A DNA stretch of 33,886 bases, taken from the NCBI GenBank assembly GCA_014377675.1, contig JACMPD010000059.1:1-33886 (forward strand). Reading direction: 5' to 3'. Below the pieces are notes generated by a model, which ran no database searches, was not told where the DNA came from, and worked only from the letters and a program-made list of their open reading frames with translations. Numbering within the stretch: the stretch's first letter is position 1; each line of letters begins with the position of its first letter. Made by a program: the position numbers and the translations under genes. This DNA comes from Taibaiella sp. (lineage in GTDB: Bacteria > Bacteroidota > Bacteroidia > Chitinophagales > Chitinophagaceae). Positions 24,078-32,858 of the stretch are shown here, piece by piece.

Positions 24078-25577
24078 ATGGGCAGACGATTTATTGCTAT
24101 ATGGTTCCGGCATCTGACCACAGACCGCATGGTGCGCAGCCAGCCGGAACTGAAGGACATTCCTTTCGTGCTATCTGCACCTGAGCATGGCAGGATGGTT
24201 ATAAAAGCCGCCAACACAGCCGCGCAGGAAAAGGGCATCAATGTAAACATGCTTGTTGCAGATTGCAGGGCTATATACCCCACCCTGCAGGTATTTGACA
24301 ATAAACCGGGACAGGCTGAAAAGTTGCTGAATGCCCTCGCAGAGTGGTGCCTGCGCTATACCCCTGTTGTGGCTGTTGATCTGCCTGATGGTCTTATACT
24401 GGATGTAAGCGGCTGTGCGCATCTGTGGGGCGGTGAACGGCCCTACCTGAAGGACATTATAACTAAACTACGGGGCTATGGGTATGATGTACGTGCCGCA
24501 ATTGCTGATACAATAGGCACTGCATGGGCGATATCCCGTTTCGGAAAGGTATCACCTATTGTTGAACCGTGCAGCCAGATGGAGGTGCTGTTGCCATTAT
24601 CACCCGCAGCTTTACGTCTTGAGCCTGCAACATTGGATCGGCTTAATAAACTGGGCTTGTATCACATCCGCAGTTTTATAAGTATGCCACGCAAGGCTCT
24701 CCGCAGGCGTTTTGGGCAAACGCTTCTTTCAAGGCTTGATCAGGCATTGGGGCAGGAGCAGGAAGTTCTAAAACCAATACAGCCTGCAGAACCCTACCAG
24801 GAGCGGTTACCAACCCTTGAACCGATACGGACGGCTACAGGTATTGAGATCGCATTGAAACAACTATTGGAAAATCTTTGTCTGCGGCTGGCAAAAGAAG
24901 GAAAGGGCTTAAGAAAATGTGTATTTAAATGCTACCGTATAGATGGCAATATTCAGCAGATAGAAATCGGCACCAGCCAGTCATCCCGTAACGTAAAACA
25001 TTTATTCAATTTGTTTGAACTAAAAATAGCAACCATAGCGCCTGCGCTCGGCATTGAAGTATTCACTATAGAAGCGCCTGTTGTAGAAGACATTTCAGTA
25101 ACACAAGATGCGTTATGGGATTTTACAGAGGGTGGTAATGGCACTGCGATAGCAGAACTGCTGGACAGAATAGCAAGTAAATTAGGTGTAGGAACCATTC
25201 ACCGCTATCTGCCGGATGAACATTATTGGCCGGAACGGTCTATGAAGGTGGCCGCATCCCTCGCTGAAAAACCAGAAACAGCCTGGAGAACAAATATGCC
25301 AAGACCGATACACTTGCTGCCGCAGCCCGAACTTATTGATGTAACCGTTCCCATGCCCGATTACCCGCCTCTGCTTTTCCACTACAAAGGCGTATTACAC
25401 AACGTGAAGAAAGCTGACGGCCCTGAAAGGATAGAACAGGAATGGTGGCTGGAGCAGGGGCTGTACAGGGACTACTATTGCATAGAAGATGAGCAAGGCG
25501 CAAGGTATTGGTTGTTCAGGCTGGGAAGTTACGATAGCGGGGAGCCAAAATGGTTCATCCACGGATTTTTCGCATAA
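24078..25577 (+). CDS. imuB: ImuB, catalytically degenerate Y-family polymerase
   Basis: The ORF track starts at 24045 in the imuA coding region. The ATG at 24078 gives 499 residues starting MGRRFIAIWFRHLTTDRM, the usual ImuB N-terminus. The fold is that of Y-family DNA polymerases: palm, then fingers (IADTIGTAWAISRF), then a helix-hairpin-helix-like part (LDRLNKLGLYHIRSFISMPRKALRRRFG), then little finger. The catalytic acids are missing: FIAIWF replaces the DxDxFF motif, and VDLPDGLILDVSGCAHLWGG replaces SxDE. ImuB proteins act as beta-clamp-binding adaptors for DnaE2 rather than as polymerases. It is coupled to imuA (1-bp gap) and 15 bp before dnaE2. Confidence 0.92.
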   Translation: MGRRFIAIWFRHLTTDRMVRSQPELKDIPFVLSAPEHGRMVIKAANTAAQEKGINVNMLVADCRAIYPTLQVFDNKPGQAEKLLNALAEWCLRYTPVVAVDLPDGLILDVSGCAHLWGGERPYLKDIITKLRGYGYDVRAAIADTIGTAWAISRFGKVSPIVEPCSQMEVLLPLSPAALRLEPATLDRLNKLGLYHIRSFISMPRKALRRRFGQTLLSRLDQALGQEQEVLKPIQPAEPYQERLPTLEPIRTATGIEIALKQLLENLCLRLAKEGKGLRKCVFKCYRIDGNIQQIEIGTSQSSRNVKHLFNLFELKIATIAPALGIEVFTIEAPVVEDISVTQDALWDFTEGGNGTAIAELLDRIASKLGVGTIHRYLPDEHYWPERSMKVAASLAEKPETAWRTNMPRPIHLLPQPELIDVTVPMPDYPPLLFHYKGVLHNVKKADGPERIEQEWWLEQGLYRDYYCIEDEQGARYWLFRLGSYDSGEPKWFIHGFFA

Positions 25578-25592
25578 AAAAAAGGAACAGAT

Positions 25593-28500
25593 ATGAGTTA
25601 TACAGAATTGCAGATCACCACTAATTTCAGCTTTTTAAGAGGTGGTTCTCATCCCGAAGAGATGGTGGAACAGGCTATTGCGTTAGGATATAAAGAAATA
25701 GCTATAACAGACCGGAATACATTGGCAGGAATTGTACGTGCCTATTCAGCCGCAAAAGGAAAAGGCATACGTATTATTCCCGCATGCAGGCTGGACTTGC
25801 TGGATGGTGCAAGCCTGCTGGCCTACCCTACAGATAAGGAAGCATATGCACGGCTTTCCGGGCTGCTTACGGAGGGCAACCGGCGGGCAGAGAAAGGACA
25901 GTGCCACCTCCGCAAGGCTGATGTATTCCGGTATGCGAAAGGTATAAAGTTCGTTGTTATTGCACCTGCTTCGCTAAACATGGCCTTTGAATTTGAACCT
26001 GAATTTCTCGCAGAATTGCAGCAATACAAATTGGCATTGGGCAGTGATCTTTATCTGGGTGCAGTACGCTCTTACCAGGCATATGACAGCAAGATGCTTT
26101 ACAGACTTGCTGAAGTATCAGAAAAATTGAATATACCCCTGGTGGCCAGCAATGATGTACACTATCATAACCGGGAGAGAAGGGAACTACAGGATATACT
26201 TACCTGTATACGTGAAAAATGTACCATATACAATGCAGGTTTCCGTCTTTACCAGAATGCAGAACGGTACCTGAAGCCTATCAATGAAATGCAACGCCTG
26301 TTCCGGCAATATCCTGATGCTATTGCACGTACACAGGAAATAGCAAATGCCTGCAGGTTTTGCCTGAGTGAATTGAAATACGAATATCCCGAAGAAATAA
26401 CCAGTGAAGGGCGCACTCCCCATGAAGAACTTATCTACTTGACGTGGAAAGGCGCAAACGAACAATTCCCGGAAGGAATTCCGGAAAATATTAAAGCAAC
26501 AATTAATTATGAGCTGGAGTTTATGGAGCGTAAAAACTATGCTTCTTATTTCCTGACGGTATATGATTTCGTACAGTTTGCAAGAGGCAGGAATATTTTA
26601 TGCCAGGGGCGCGGGTCTGCCGCCAACTCTGTTGTCTGCTTTTGCCTGGGTATAACATCTGTCAACCCATCTAAATTCAAATTGCTCTTTGCCCGTTTCA
26701 TGTCTGATGCCCGTGATGAGCCGCCGGATATAGATGTTGACTTTGAGCATGAGCGGCGGGAAGAAGTAATACAGTATATCTACCAAAAGTATGGCAGAGA
26801 CCGCGCAGCTATTGTTGCCACGGTTACCCAGCTACACTATAAGGGAGCAGTACGCGATGTTGCCAAAGCAATGGGGCTGTCTGTTGATACTATCAACCGT
26901 CTGTCTAATTCTTCATGGGAGTTTACTACAGAGTGGTTTGATGGCAAGACCATTACCAGTGAAGGCTTTAATCCTGATGATCCGCACCTGATGAAGGTGC
27001 TGCGGCTTACACAGCAATACATAAGCTTCCCAAGGCAGTTAGGGCAGCATACAGGCGGCTTTGTAATAACACAAGGAAAACTTTCTGACCTGTGCCCGGT
27101 AATGAATGCCCGGATGGAAGACCGAACCTGCATTGAATGGAATAAAGATGATATAGAAGCATTGGGCTTTCTTAAAGTAGATGTGCTGGCATTGGGTATG
27201 CTTACTTGCATCAGAAAAGGATTTGACCTGGCAAAGCAGCATTATGGCCTCCACTTAACGCTGGCTAATGTACCGCAGGACGACCCTGCTGTTTATGATA
27301 TGATATGCAGGGCAGACACCGTAGGTGTTTTCCAGATTGAAAGCCGTGCGCAGATGTCTATGTTGCCACGCCTGAAACCAAGGGAGTTTTATGATCTTGT
27401 AATAGAAGTGGCCATTGTAAGGCCGGGGCCAATACAGGGAGATATGGTGCATCCATATTTAAGAAGGCGTGATGGAAAAGAAAAAATAGAATATCCAAAA
27501 CCGGAATTAGAAGCTATTTTAGGAAGAACAAAAGGTGTTCCTCTTTTCCAGGAGCAGGCAATGGAGATAGCTATTGTAGCCGCAGGATTTACTCCCGCAG
27601 AGGCAGATGGCCTGCGCAGGAGTATGGCAACTTTTAAGGCAAAAGGCAAGGTAAGTGACTGGCATAAAAAGCTCGTAAGCGGCATGATGGCCAGGGGCTA
27701 CGAAGAAGATTTTGCAAACAGGGTATTTAAGCAACTCGAAGGCTTTGGCAGCTATGGCTTCCCGGAAAGCCATGCCGCAAGTTTTGCGCTATTGGTATAT
27801 GTTTCATCATGGATCAAGTGCTTTTACCCTGATGTATTTGCAGCTGCGCTGCTCAATAGTATGCCCATGGGGTTTTACCAGCCGGCACAGATAGTTATTG
27901 ATGCACGCAAACATGGTGTAGAGATACTGCCGGTAGATATTAATTATTCTTTCTGGGATAATATACTTGACACAAGAAAAGGCAAGTATTGCCCCATCCG
28001 TTTAGGATTCAGGCAGGTTAAAGGATTGAGTGAAGAAGATATGACGGTACTTGTAACTGCGCGCACTACACATTTTTTAAACATCACTTCGTTAAGGGAT
28101 GCAGGAGTGCCAATAGGTGTGCTGGAAAGATTAGCCGATGCGGACGCCTTCAGGTCTATAGGTCTTGACAGGCGGCAGGCACTTTGGGAAGTAGCGGCGC
28201 TCAATGACCGGCCTACAGGCATGTTTACGGGCCAATCATCAGAAAGTGTTAAGGAGCAGGATGTACAACTTCCTGAAATGACATTATCTGAGCATGTGGT
28301 ACAGGATTATGGTACAATAGGGTTGTCATTAAAAGGCCATCCGGTAAGTTTTGTGAGAGATAAATTGTTCCGGTTGAGCATCTTGCCCACTAACGAACTT
28401 AATCTTTGGCCTGGCGGCACATTGGTAAAGGTGGCAGGACTTGTGCTGGTAAGGCAAAGACCCGGCACGGCAGCCGGCATCTGCTTTATTACAATTGAAG

Positions 28501-28823
28501 ATGAGACAGGTACGGCCAACCTGGTAGTTTTTAAAAAGCTGTTTGACCATTACCGTAAAGAGATATTACAATCACGGCTACTGATGGTAGAAGGCAAGCT
28601 GCAACGGGAAGGTGCGGTAACACACGTAGTAGTAAGCCGGTGTTTCAATATGTCAGGTTTATTGCAAAAGCTTACCGAATCCGAAGAACCAAGTACGGGA
28701 TTGCTGACTTTATCACGGGCAGATGAGAAAGGCGATGAAAATTATGCAACTAAAGATAAAAGGGTACAGGGTAATAACATAGTTCAGGGCGATATTTTTC
28801 ATGGAGGAAGGAATTTCAGGTAA
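25593..28823 (+). CDS. dnaE2: Error-prone DNA polymerase III alpha subunit DnaE2
   Basis: This 1076-residue C-family polymerase performs translesion synthesis with ImuA/ImuB. The N-terminal PHP domain is of DnaE2 type (LQITTNFSFLRGGSHPEEMVEQA, ITDRNTLAG). The polymerase core has CQGRGSAANSVVCFCLGIT and the catalytic aspartates in PPDIDVDFEHERREEVIQYIY. It continues with GVFQIESRAQMSMLPRLKPREFYDLVIEVAIVRPGPIQGDMVHPYLRRR, diagnostic of DnaE2, and a tandem HhH region. A C-terminal OB-fold follows (VKVAGLVLVRQRPGTAAGICFITIEDETGTANLVVF). A roughly 45-residue hydrophilic tail follows it. It is the third gene of the SOS cassette, preceded by an A-rich AAGGAACAG leader. Confidence 0.96.
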   Translation: MSYTELQITTNFSFLRGGSHPEEMVEQAIALGYKEIAITDRNTLAGIVRAYSAAKGKGIRIIPACRLDLLDGASLLAYPTDKEAYARLSGLLTEGNRRAEKGQCHLRKADVFRYAKGIKFVVIAPASLNMAFEFEPEFLAELQQYKLALGSDLYLGAVRSYQAYDSKMLYRLAEVSEKLNIPLVASNDVHYHNRERRELQDILTCIREKCTIYNAGFRLYQNAERYLKPINEMQRLFRQYPDAIARTQEIANACRFCLSELKYEYPEEITSEGRTPHEELIYLTWKGANEQFPEGIPENIKATINYELEFMERKNYASYFLTVYDFVQFARGRNILCQGRGSAANSVVCFCLGITSVNPSKFKLLFARFMSDARDEPPDIDVDFEHERREEVIQYIYQKYGRDRAAIVATVTQLHYKGAVRDVAKAMGLSVDTINRLSNSSWEFTTEWFDGKTITSEGFNPDDPHLMKVLRLTQQYISFPRQLGQHTGGFVITQGKLSDLCPVMNARMEDRTCIEWNKDDIEALGFLKVDVLALGMLTCIRKGFDLAKQHYGLHLTLANVPQDDPAVYDMICRADTVGVFQIESRAQMSMLPRLKPREFYDLVIEVAIVRPGPIQGDMVHPYLRRRDGKEKIEYPKPELEAILGRTKGVPLFQEQAMEIAIVAAGFTPAEADGLRRSMATFKAKGKVSDWHKKLVSGMMARGYEEDFANRVFKQLEGFGSYGFPESHAASFALLVYVSSWIKCFYPDVFAAALLNSMPMGFYQPAQIVIDARKHGVEILPVDINYSFWDNILDTRKGKYCPIRLGFRQVKGLSEEDMTVLVTARTTHFLNITSLRDAGVPIGVLERLADADAFRSIGLDRRQALWEVAALNDRPTGMFTGQSSESVKEQDVQLPEMTLSEHVVQDYGTIGLSLKGHPVSFVRDKLFRLSILPTNELNLWPGGTLVKVAGLVLVRQRPGTAAGICFITIEDETGTANLVVFKKLFDHYRKEILQSRLLMVEGKLQREGAVTHVVVSRCFNMSGLLQKLTESEEPSTGLLTLSRADEKGDENYATKDKRVQGNNIVQGDIFHGGRNFR

Positions 28824-28860
28824 TGTGATAGCAGCCAGTTTGCCATCAGAATATGTAAAA

Positions 28861-29424
28861 TTAATATTCTAAACCACAACCAATTTTTTTTAGGTTAGTA
28901 AATGCCGAAATCCTTTTCAGCTTTAGCGGCCAGTTCGCTCCAGGCGCATGACCAAGGCAATGATCTTCTTCAAAATCGCCTTCATACCAATCAAGGAAGC
29001 CAAGCTTTCTATAAAAATTAATTGCCCTTAAGTTGTTAGAAAGAGGGTCTATAATAATTGCTGTAACGGCCGGCAGAGCAAAACACAGTTCAATAGCCTG
29101 GCGCATCATTTCAGTGCCGTATCCATTTGCCAGGTGGCTTTCTTCTCCTATCCAGATGTCGATAGCGCGGAGGTTGGGTTCAATATCGTCCCAATAGTGA
29201 GTAACTTCATTATGTGGATCAATGATTTGCATGACGCCAATGGGCTGCCCGTTCAATTCAGCAATGAGATGTTGCTGCCATTCATTATCATTATTAATTT
29301 CCTCTATCCAGTTATGTGTTTCATTAGGTGCGCAGGCTATAACATGAGCCTTGGTATCCCAATAATGCAGTAGCGGTGCGTCTTGTACAGTAGCCGGTCG
29401 AAGTTTAATATTCCCTGAAGTAAT
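28861..29424 (-). pseudogene. GNAT acetyltransferase, probably decayed (no start codon, +1 frameshift near the C-terminus)
   Basis: The ORF track begins at a TTG (29256) in mid-domain. The same frame continues upstream with clear GNAT sequence (IKLRPATVQDAPLLHYWDT) through about 50 more residues, but no ATG, GTG or TTG occurs before the in-frame stop. The natural start position holds ATT (29422-29424). The acetyl-CoA-binding region is present (EESHLANGYGTEMMRQAIEL, NLRAINFYRKLGFL). After GDFEEDHC the frame runs into an unrelated tail. Removing one base of the GG at 28956-28957 restores LVMRLERTGR and a stop at 28923, the usual end of such enzymes. The family includes AAC(6')-like aminoglycoside acetyltransferases. 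Two independent defects suggest a pseudogene, or sequencing errors. Confidence 0.7.
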
Positions 29425-29713
29425 AGGATAAAGATAGGGATAAGTGCAAAAAAATTAGCGATGCTAACAGGAATAAAATGCCCATGGTATGCGTGAAGTG
29501 CAAATAAAAAATACCTAATAAATATAAAATTTTTGGTGGGTTAACACCCTTCTTCGCGGCACTGCGGCGGACTGTAAGAGCCAGCTTTCGACCTTTTTTG
29601 CGGAGGATTTGCAAAAAATTCAGGCGTATGACAACCTCTGGTATTTCTCTATCAGTTCAGGAATATGGTTAGCATTATATACTATGTAATACCCAAACAA
29701 TGACTGTTTTTGA
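29425..29713. other. Intergenic region with no convincing gene
   Basis: A minus-strand ORF (29405-29614) crosses this stretch but looks like chance: a very basic first half and a Leu/Ser-rich second half. Another minus frame ends in HIPELIEKYQRLSYA before a TGA at 29620-29622, yet has no start codon. It could be a remnant of a lost gene. I see no tRNA or terminator. The local G+C rises around 29550-29610. Confidence 0.4.
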
Positions 29714-31075
29714 TTACAAAGGGTACTCTTGAATATTATGTTCAATTAGATTTAGATTAAGAAGAATTCGAAAATCTTTCTGATCTTTTTTTGTCTGGGT
29801 TTCTAACTCTTCGTCCCATTGACTACAATCAAAACACATTAAATCTTCCGAAGAATAGGTTGGGTTAGTTCCAGATTCCATGGCAATTCCTACGACAAAT
29901 TTCGCATCAGAATATTTTAGTCTTGTAATAAAGCAGCATATTTCTAACATTTGTTGACGCATCCATCTATATCTCTCGTATGTGCCATCGGAATACTCGT
30001 TTGTAAATGGCAACAATAAAAACACATGATAAGTTCCATTCGGCCTCGGCGCAACTCGTATTCGCCGCAAATCCTTTGGAGTATTAATGATCATATCATT
30101 CAGTGTCATAGACAATTGTCTGCGTGAGTATCGGGATTCTAGTGCTAGAAATCTTATCGCAACCTCACTGTCTGTGAAACCACCTTCGGAGACATGGTAC
30201 TGGGTTCCAGCCAAAGCATGTTTACTGAATTGTTCTATCAAATTGTCCCACATGTAACTTATATTGTCTGCAGCAATCTGAGCCAACCGTTGCGGGTGCT
30301 TTTGAAAACCAATCCATCCTCCATCCTCAAACTCCACGCCCTCAATAACTTGTTCAGAGGCAGGTAATACAAAATCGTGCTCGTTATTATCATTGACAGA
30401 AATCAGGTAAGATGCCAACATATTTTCTTCACCAGGACAAATAACCGGCAAGCCACATCGAAGAAATTGTTCTTTTTTCCTCAGATAAGCCGTAAAGTCC
30501 GATATTGTATCTCTGGACAGCAATACAGTACGTAATGTAAAGTCATCCAAAACATGCACAAAGCTCCTTTGCCCATCCAATTCGCCTACCGTAAAAGCAG
30601 TACAGTGATTATTTAAGCCTTTTATGCGAGTATCAATAAACAGGCTGCCACTACCACCATGCAGCTCCCTGCATTGCGTAGATGCTCCATGAGCAACAAG
30701 AACTAAATGAAATTTTGTTTTATCGCAAATTTGAATGGGTATCGGAAACTTTTTTTTACATGCACTATCAAGGAAAACGCTGTCACAATGCTTCCTCAAC
30801 CATTTCTCTGCGCCCCATAACTGTCTTGCAGAATCTGCAATAGCAGACTTAAACCATCGTCTCCATGCTAAGTCTGCGTCTATGGTCGTTGAAAAATGAC
30901 ATTGCTTGTCGGAAAAAATGATGATGTCGTCGCCAGCGACAATTAAAATGTCACACAGTTCTTTCCCTGGTTCCCTGTAGACATTTGTAAAACTCCATAA
31001 AGAAAGAAATGTCCTTTCACATAGAGCTTTCAGATATTTTTCTGAACCTGTCAGTCCTTCACCACGATTTATCAT
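29714..31075 (-). CDS. Unclassified 453-residue protein, possible PD-(D/E)XK-like nuclease
   Basis: I do not recognise a named family. The N-terminus reads SEKYLKALCERTFLSLWSFTNVYREPGKELCDILIVAGDDIIIFSDKQ. The succession Glu39, Asp42-hydrophobic strand, then a second strand ending Ser55-Asp56-Lys57 resembles the core of PD-(D/E)XK nucleases and NERD-type domains (E-x-D-hydrophobic...hydrophobic-xxK), but the acidic residue before Lys is not in the standard place. A Trp/Arg-rich helix follows (WRRWFKSAIADSARQL). A central region with HGGSGSLFIDTRIKG and a C-terminal region with YHVFLLLPFTNEYSDGTYERYRWMRQQML complete it. There is no signal or membrane segment. A -7 promoter element lies 4 bp upstream of the ATG, and an IS21 element begins 31 bp upstream. 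A defence role is conceivable from location and motif but unproven. Confidence 0.7.
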   Translation of the reverse strand: MINRGEGLTGSEKYLKALCERTFLSLWSFTNVYREPGKELCDILIVAGDDIIIFSDKQCHFSTTIDADLAWRRWFKSAIADSARQLWGAEKWLRKHCDSVFLDSACKKKFPIPIQICDKTKFHLVLVAHGASTQCRELHGGSGSLFIDTRIKGLNNHCTAFTVGELDGQRSFVHVLDDFTLRTVLLSRDTISDFTAYLRKKEQFLRCGLPVICPGEENMLASYLISVNDNNEHDFVLPASEQVIEGVEFEDGGWIGFQKHPQRLAQIAADNISYMWDNLIEQFSKHALAGTQYHVSEGGFTDSEVAIRFLALESRYSRRQLSMTLNDMIINTPKDLRRIRVAPRPNGTYHVFLLLPFTNEYSDGTYERYRWMRQQMLEICCFITRLKYSDAKFVVGIAMESGTNPTYSSEDLMCFDCSQWDEELETQTKKDQKDFRILLNLNLIEHNIQEYPL

Positions 31076-31079
31076 TAAC

Positions 31080-31087
31080 CAAAATTA
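31080..31087 (-). promoter_or_regulatory. -7 promoter element of the 453-residue gene, next to the IS boundary
   Basis: TAATTTTG on the minus strand matches TAnnTTTG and ends 4 bp before the ATG at 31075. The IS21 end at 31106 falls 19 bp upstream, where the -33 box should be. Confidence 0.5.
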
Positions 31088-31105
31088 CTGATTTTGTAAT
31101 CCATC

Positions 31106-31176
31106 TGTAATCGGTAAATAAGACTACAGAGATTTTCGTAACTACGAATGCAGAGAAAATGGTAACAAGGAATGCA
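31106..31176 (+). repeat. Left terminal inverted repeat of IS21-like copy 1
   Basis: It begins TGTAATCGGTAAATAAG and contains two transposase-site-like units. It aligns without gaps to the reverse complement of 33635-33705 with 13 mismatches, most in the outer half. Confidence 0.85.
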
Positions 31177-31177
31177 G

Positions 31178-31227
31178 AACTTTCACCCTTTTTCCTGGGG
31201 CATGCCCCAGGAAAAAGGGTGAAAGTT
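31178..31227. repeat. Perfect 50-bp palindrome inside the IS, before istA
   Basis: AACTTTCACCCTTTTTCCTG and the following GGGCA are matched base for base by their reverse complement, with no loop (25 bp per arm). It starts 1 bp after the terminal repeat and ends 39 bp before the istA ATG. It may act as a terminator that blocks read-in transcription, or as a protein-binding site. Confidence 0.9.
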
Positions 31228-31266
31228 AAGATATGATATATCCCATAAAATTTTTTATTGTGGGGG

Positions 31267-32853
31267 ATGACTGCATACTTAACCAAACTGATCATGTATC
31301 ACGAGATTCACCGAATGAGCCGGGAGGGATTGTCGATTTCCCAGATTAGCAGAACTGTTTTTTTAGACTGGCGCACAGTCAAGCACTACCTTTCGATGAG
31401 CGAAGCAGCGTACGACCAGTTTATTTCTGGTCAGCCTGAGCGTAAAAAAGAGTTGCAGCCTTATGAAGGTTTTGTACATGGTAAACTAAAGTTATACCCG
31501 GATACATCAGCAGCGCAGATGCACGACTGGCTAAAGGAGCATTTCAGCCATTTGGGGACTGTATCTCCCAAAACGGTGTTCAACTTTGTTGCCTGGGTAC
31601 GGCAAAAGTATAACCTGCCAAAGGTGCCGCCTGTCCGGGTTTATGAGATGGTGGCAGAACTGCCATATGGAGCGCAGGCTCAGGTCGATTTCGGCTTTTA
31701 TAACATGCGTGATGGTGCTGGTAAACAGGTAAAAGTTACGTTTTTTACCATGGTTTTATCGCGCTCGCGTTACAAATTTGTGTGGTTCAGTGAAGTTCAT
31801 TTCACCGCTCAATTGGCCGTGGTGGCCCATGAGCTGGCTTTTAAGTTTTTTGAAGGCATTCCGGCAGAAATCGTTTATGACCAGGACAGGGTGTTTATCA
31901 GCGATGAAAATATGGGCGATATTATCCTTACCGATGATTTTAAAGCCTATGTCAGGGAGCGTTCCTTTAAGCTGCATTTTTGCCGTAAAGCTGATCCCGA
32001 AAGTAAGGGAAAGATTGAAAATACGGTCAAATTTATCAAGCAGAATTTTCTGTATAACCGGCCTTTTGAAGATATTGAGACCTTAAATTGCGCCGTGCTT
32101 GGGTGGCTGGGGCGCACTGCAAATGCGATGGCTCATGGCACTACACAACTGCAACCTGTCGCTGAATGGGAGACAGAAAAGGTATTTTTAAGCCCTTACG
32201 CAGTATATGAGCTCCAGGTGCAGTCCGTGCCCTATACACTCAGAAAAGACAACACAATCAGCTGGAAAGGCTGTTTTTACTCTGTTCCGTCAGGTACTTA
32301 TACCGGTAGAGGGTGCAAGGTAACTGTCTGTGCAGAAAACGGATCTGTTATCATCTCGGACCTGCAGGGTAAGGAATTATGCCGTCATATTATGGCTGTC
32401 GGGAAGGGGCAAAAAGTCACCAATACAGACCATTACCGCAATAAAGCGGAGGCTATCAATGAGTTGATAGAACTGATATGCGCTCAGTTGGACGATGCGC
32501 AGCAGGGCCGGTTATTGTTAGCTGCCATACGCCTTCATAAACCGCGTTATATCCGCGATCATATAGCAGTGATGAGGCAGTGTATGGAAAAAAACGACAA
32601 GCAAATAATCAATAAAGCGCTCGATTATTGCTGTGCCAACAATGTAAACAGCGCTATAGATTTTAAATCCGTTGTTGAACAATACAGCCGGAACTCAACC
32701 ACAGAAAAGGAGCCATTACAGCCTGTTACAGCTCTTAATCCACTCAATGGAGCCACCACGGCTAGCCGCCTCAGCGAGCCTGCTAAAAGTGCCATTGCCG
32801 ACTACGATGCACTATTACAAATACAACCTTTCTGCCAGGTAGGCATAGCATAA
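31267..32853 (+). CDS. istA: IS21 family transposase IstA
   Basis: IstA is the DDE transposase of IS21 elements. The ORF track begins at a TTG (31258); the ATG at 31267 gives 528 residues. The N-terminal HTH is REGLSISQISRTVFLDWRTVKHYL. The catalytic core shows the first Asp in YGAQAQVDFGFYNM, the second in AEIVYDQDRVFISDE, and the Glu in ADPESKGKIENTVKFIKQNFL. A beta-barrel-like region follows (YELQVQSVPYTLRKDNTISWKGCFYSVPSG), then a C-terminal helical tail. All three catalytic acids are present and the frame is intact, so the enzyme may be active. The istB ATG follows the stop by 5 bp. Confidence 0.96.
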   Translation: MTAYLTKLIMYHEIHRMSREGLSISQISRTVFLDWRTVKHYLSMSEAAYDQFISGQPERKKELQPYEGFVHGKLKLYPDTSAAQMHDWLKEHFSHLGTVSPKTVFNFVAWVRQKYNLPKVPPVRVYEMVAELPYGAQAQVDFGFYNMRDGAGKQVKVTFFTMVLSRSRYKFVWFSEVHFTAQLAVVAHELAFKFFEGIPAEIVYDQDRVFISDENMGDIILTDDFKAYVRERSFKLHFCRKADPESKGKIENTVKFIKQNFLYNRPFEDIETLNCAVLGWLGRTANAMAHGTTQLQPVAEWETEKVFLSPYAVYELQVQSVPYTLRKDNTISWKGCFYSVPSGTYTGRGCKVTVCAENGSVIISDLQGKELCRHIMAVGKGQKVTNTDHYRNKAEAINELIELICAQLDDAQQGRLLLAAIRLHKPRYIRDHIAVMRQCMEKNDKQIINKALDYCCANNVNSAIDFKSVVEQYSRNSTTEKEPLQPVTALNPLNGATTASRLSEPAKSAIADYDALLQIQPFCQVGIA

Positions 32854-32858
32854 AATAT

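Noticed and set aside
24078-25577. ImuB as an active Y-family polymerase
   Set aside because: The catalytic acidic motifs are replaced, as is usual for ImuB, so polymerase activity is not expected.
29405-29614. Minus-strand 69-residue ORF
   Set aside because: Mixed basic and Leu/Ser-rich composition, no family resemblance, and it overlaps the 5' region of the GNAT gene. It is treated as chance.
29620-29713. Minus-strand frame ending HIPELIEKYQRLSYA-stop
   Set aside because: The ending looks protein-like, but there is no start codon and only about 30 codons. It could be a gene remnant but cannot be supported.
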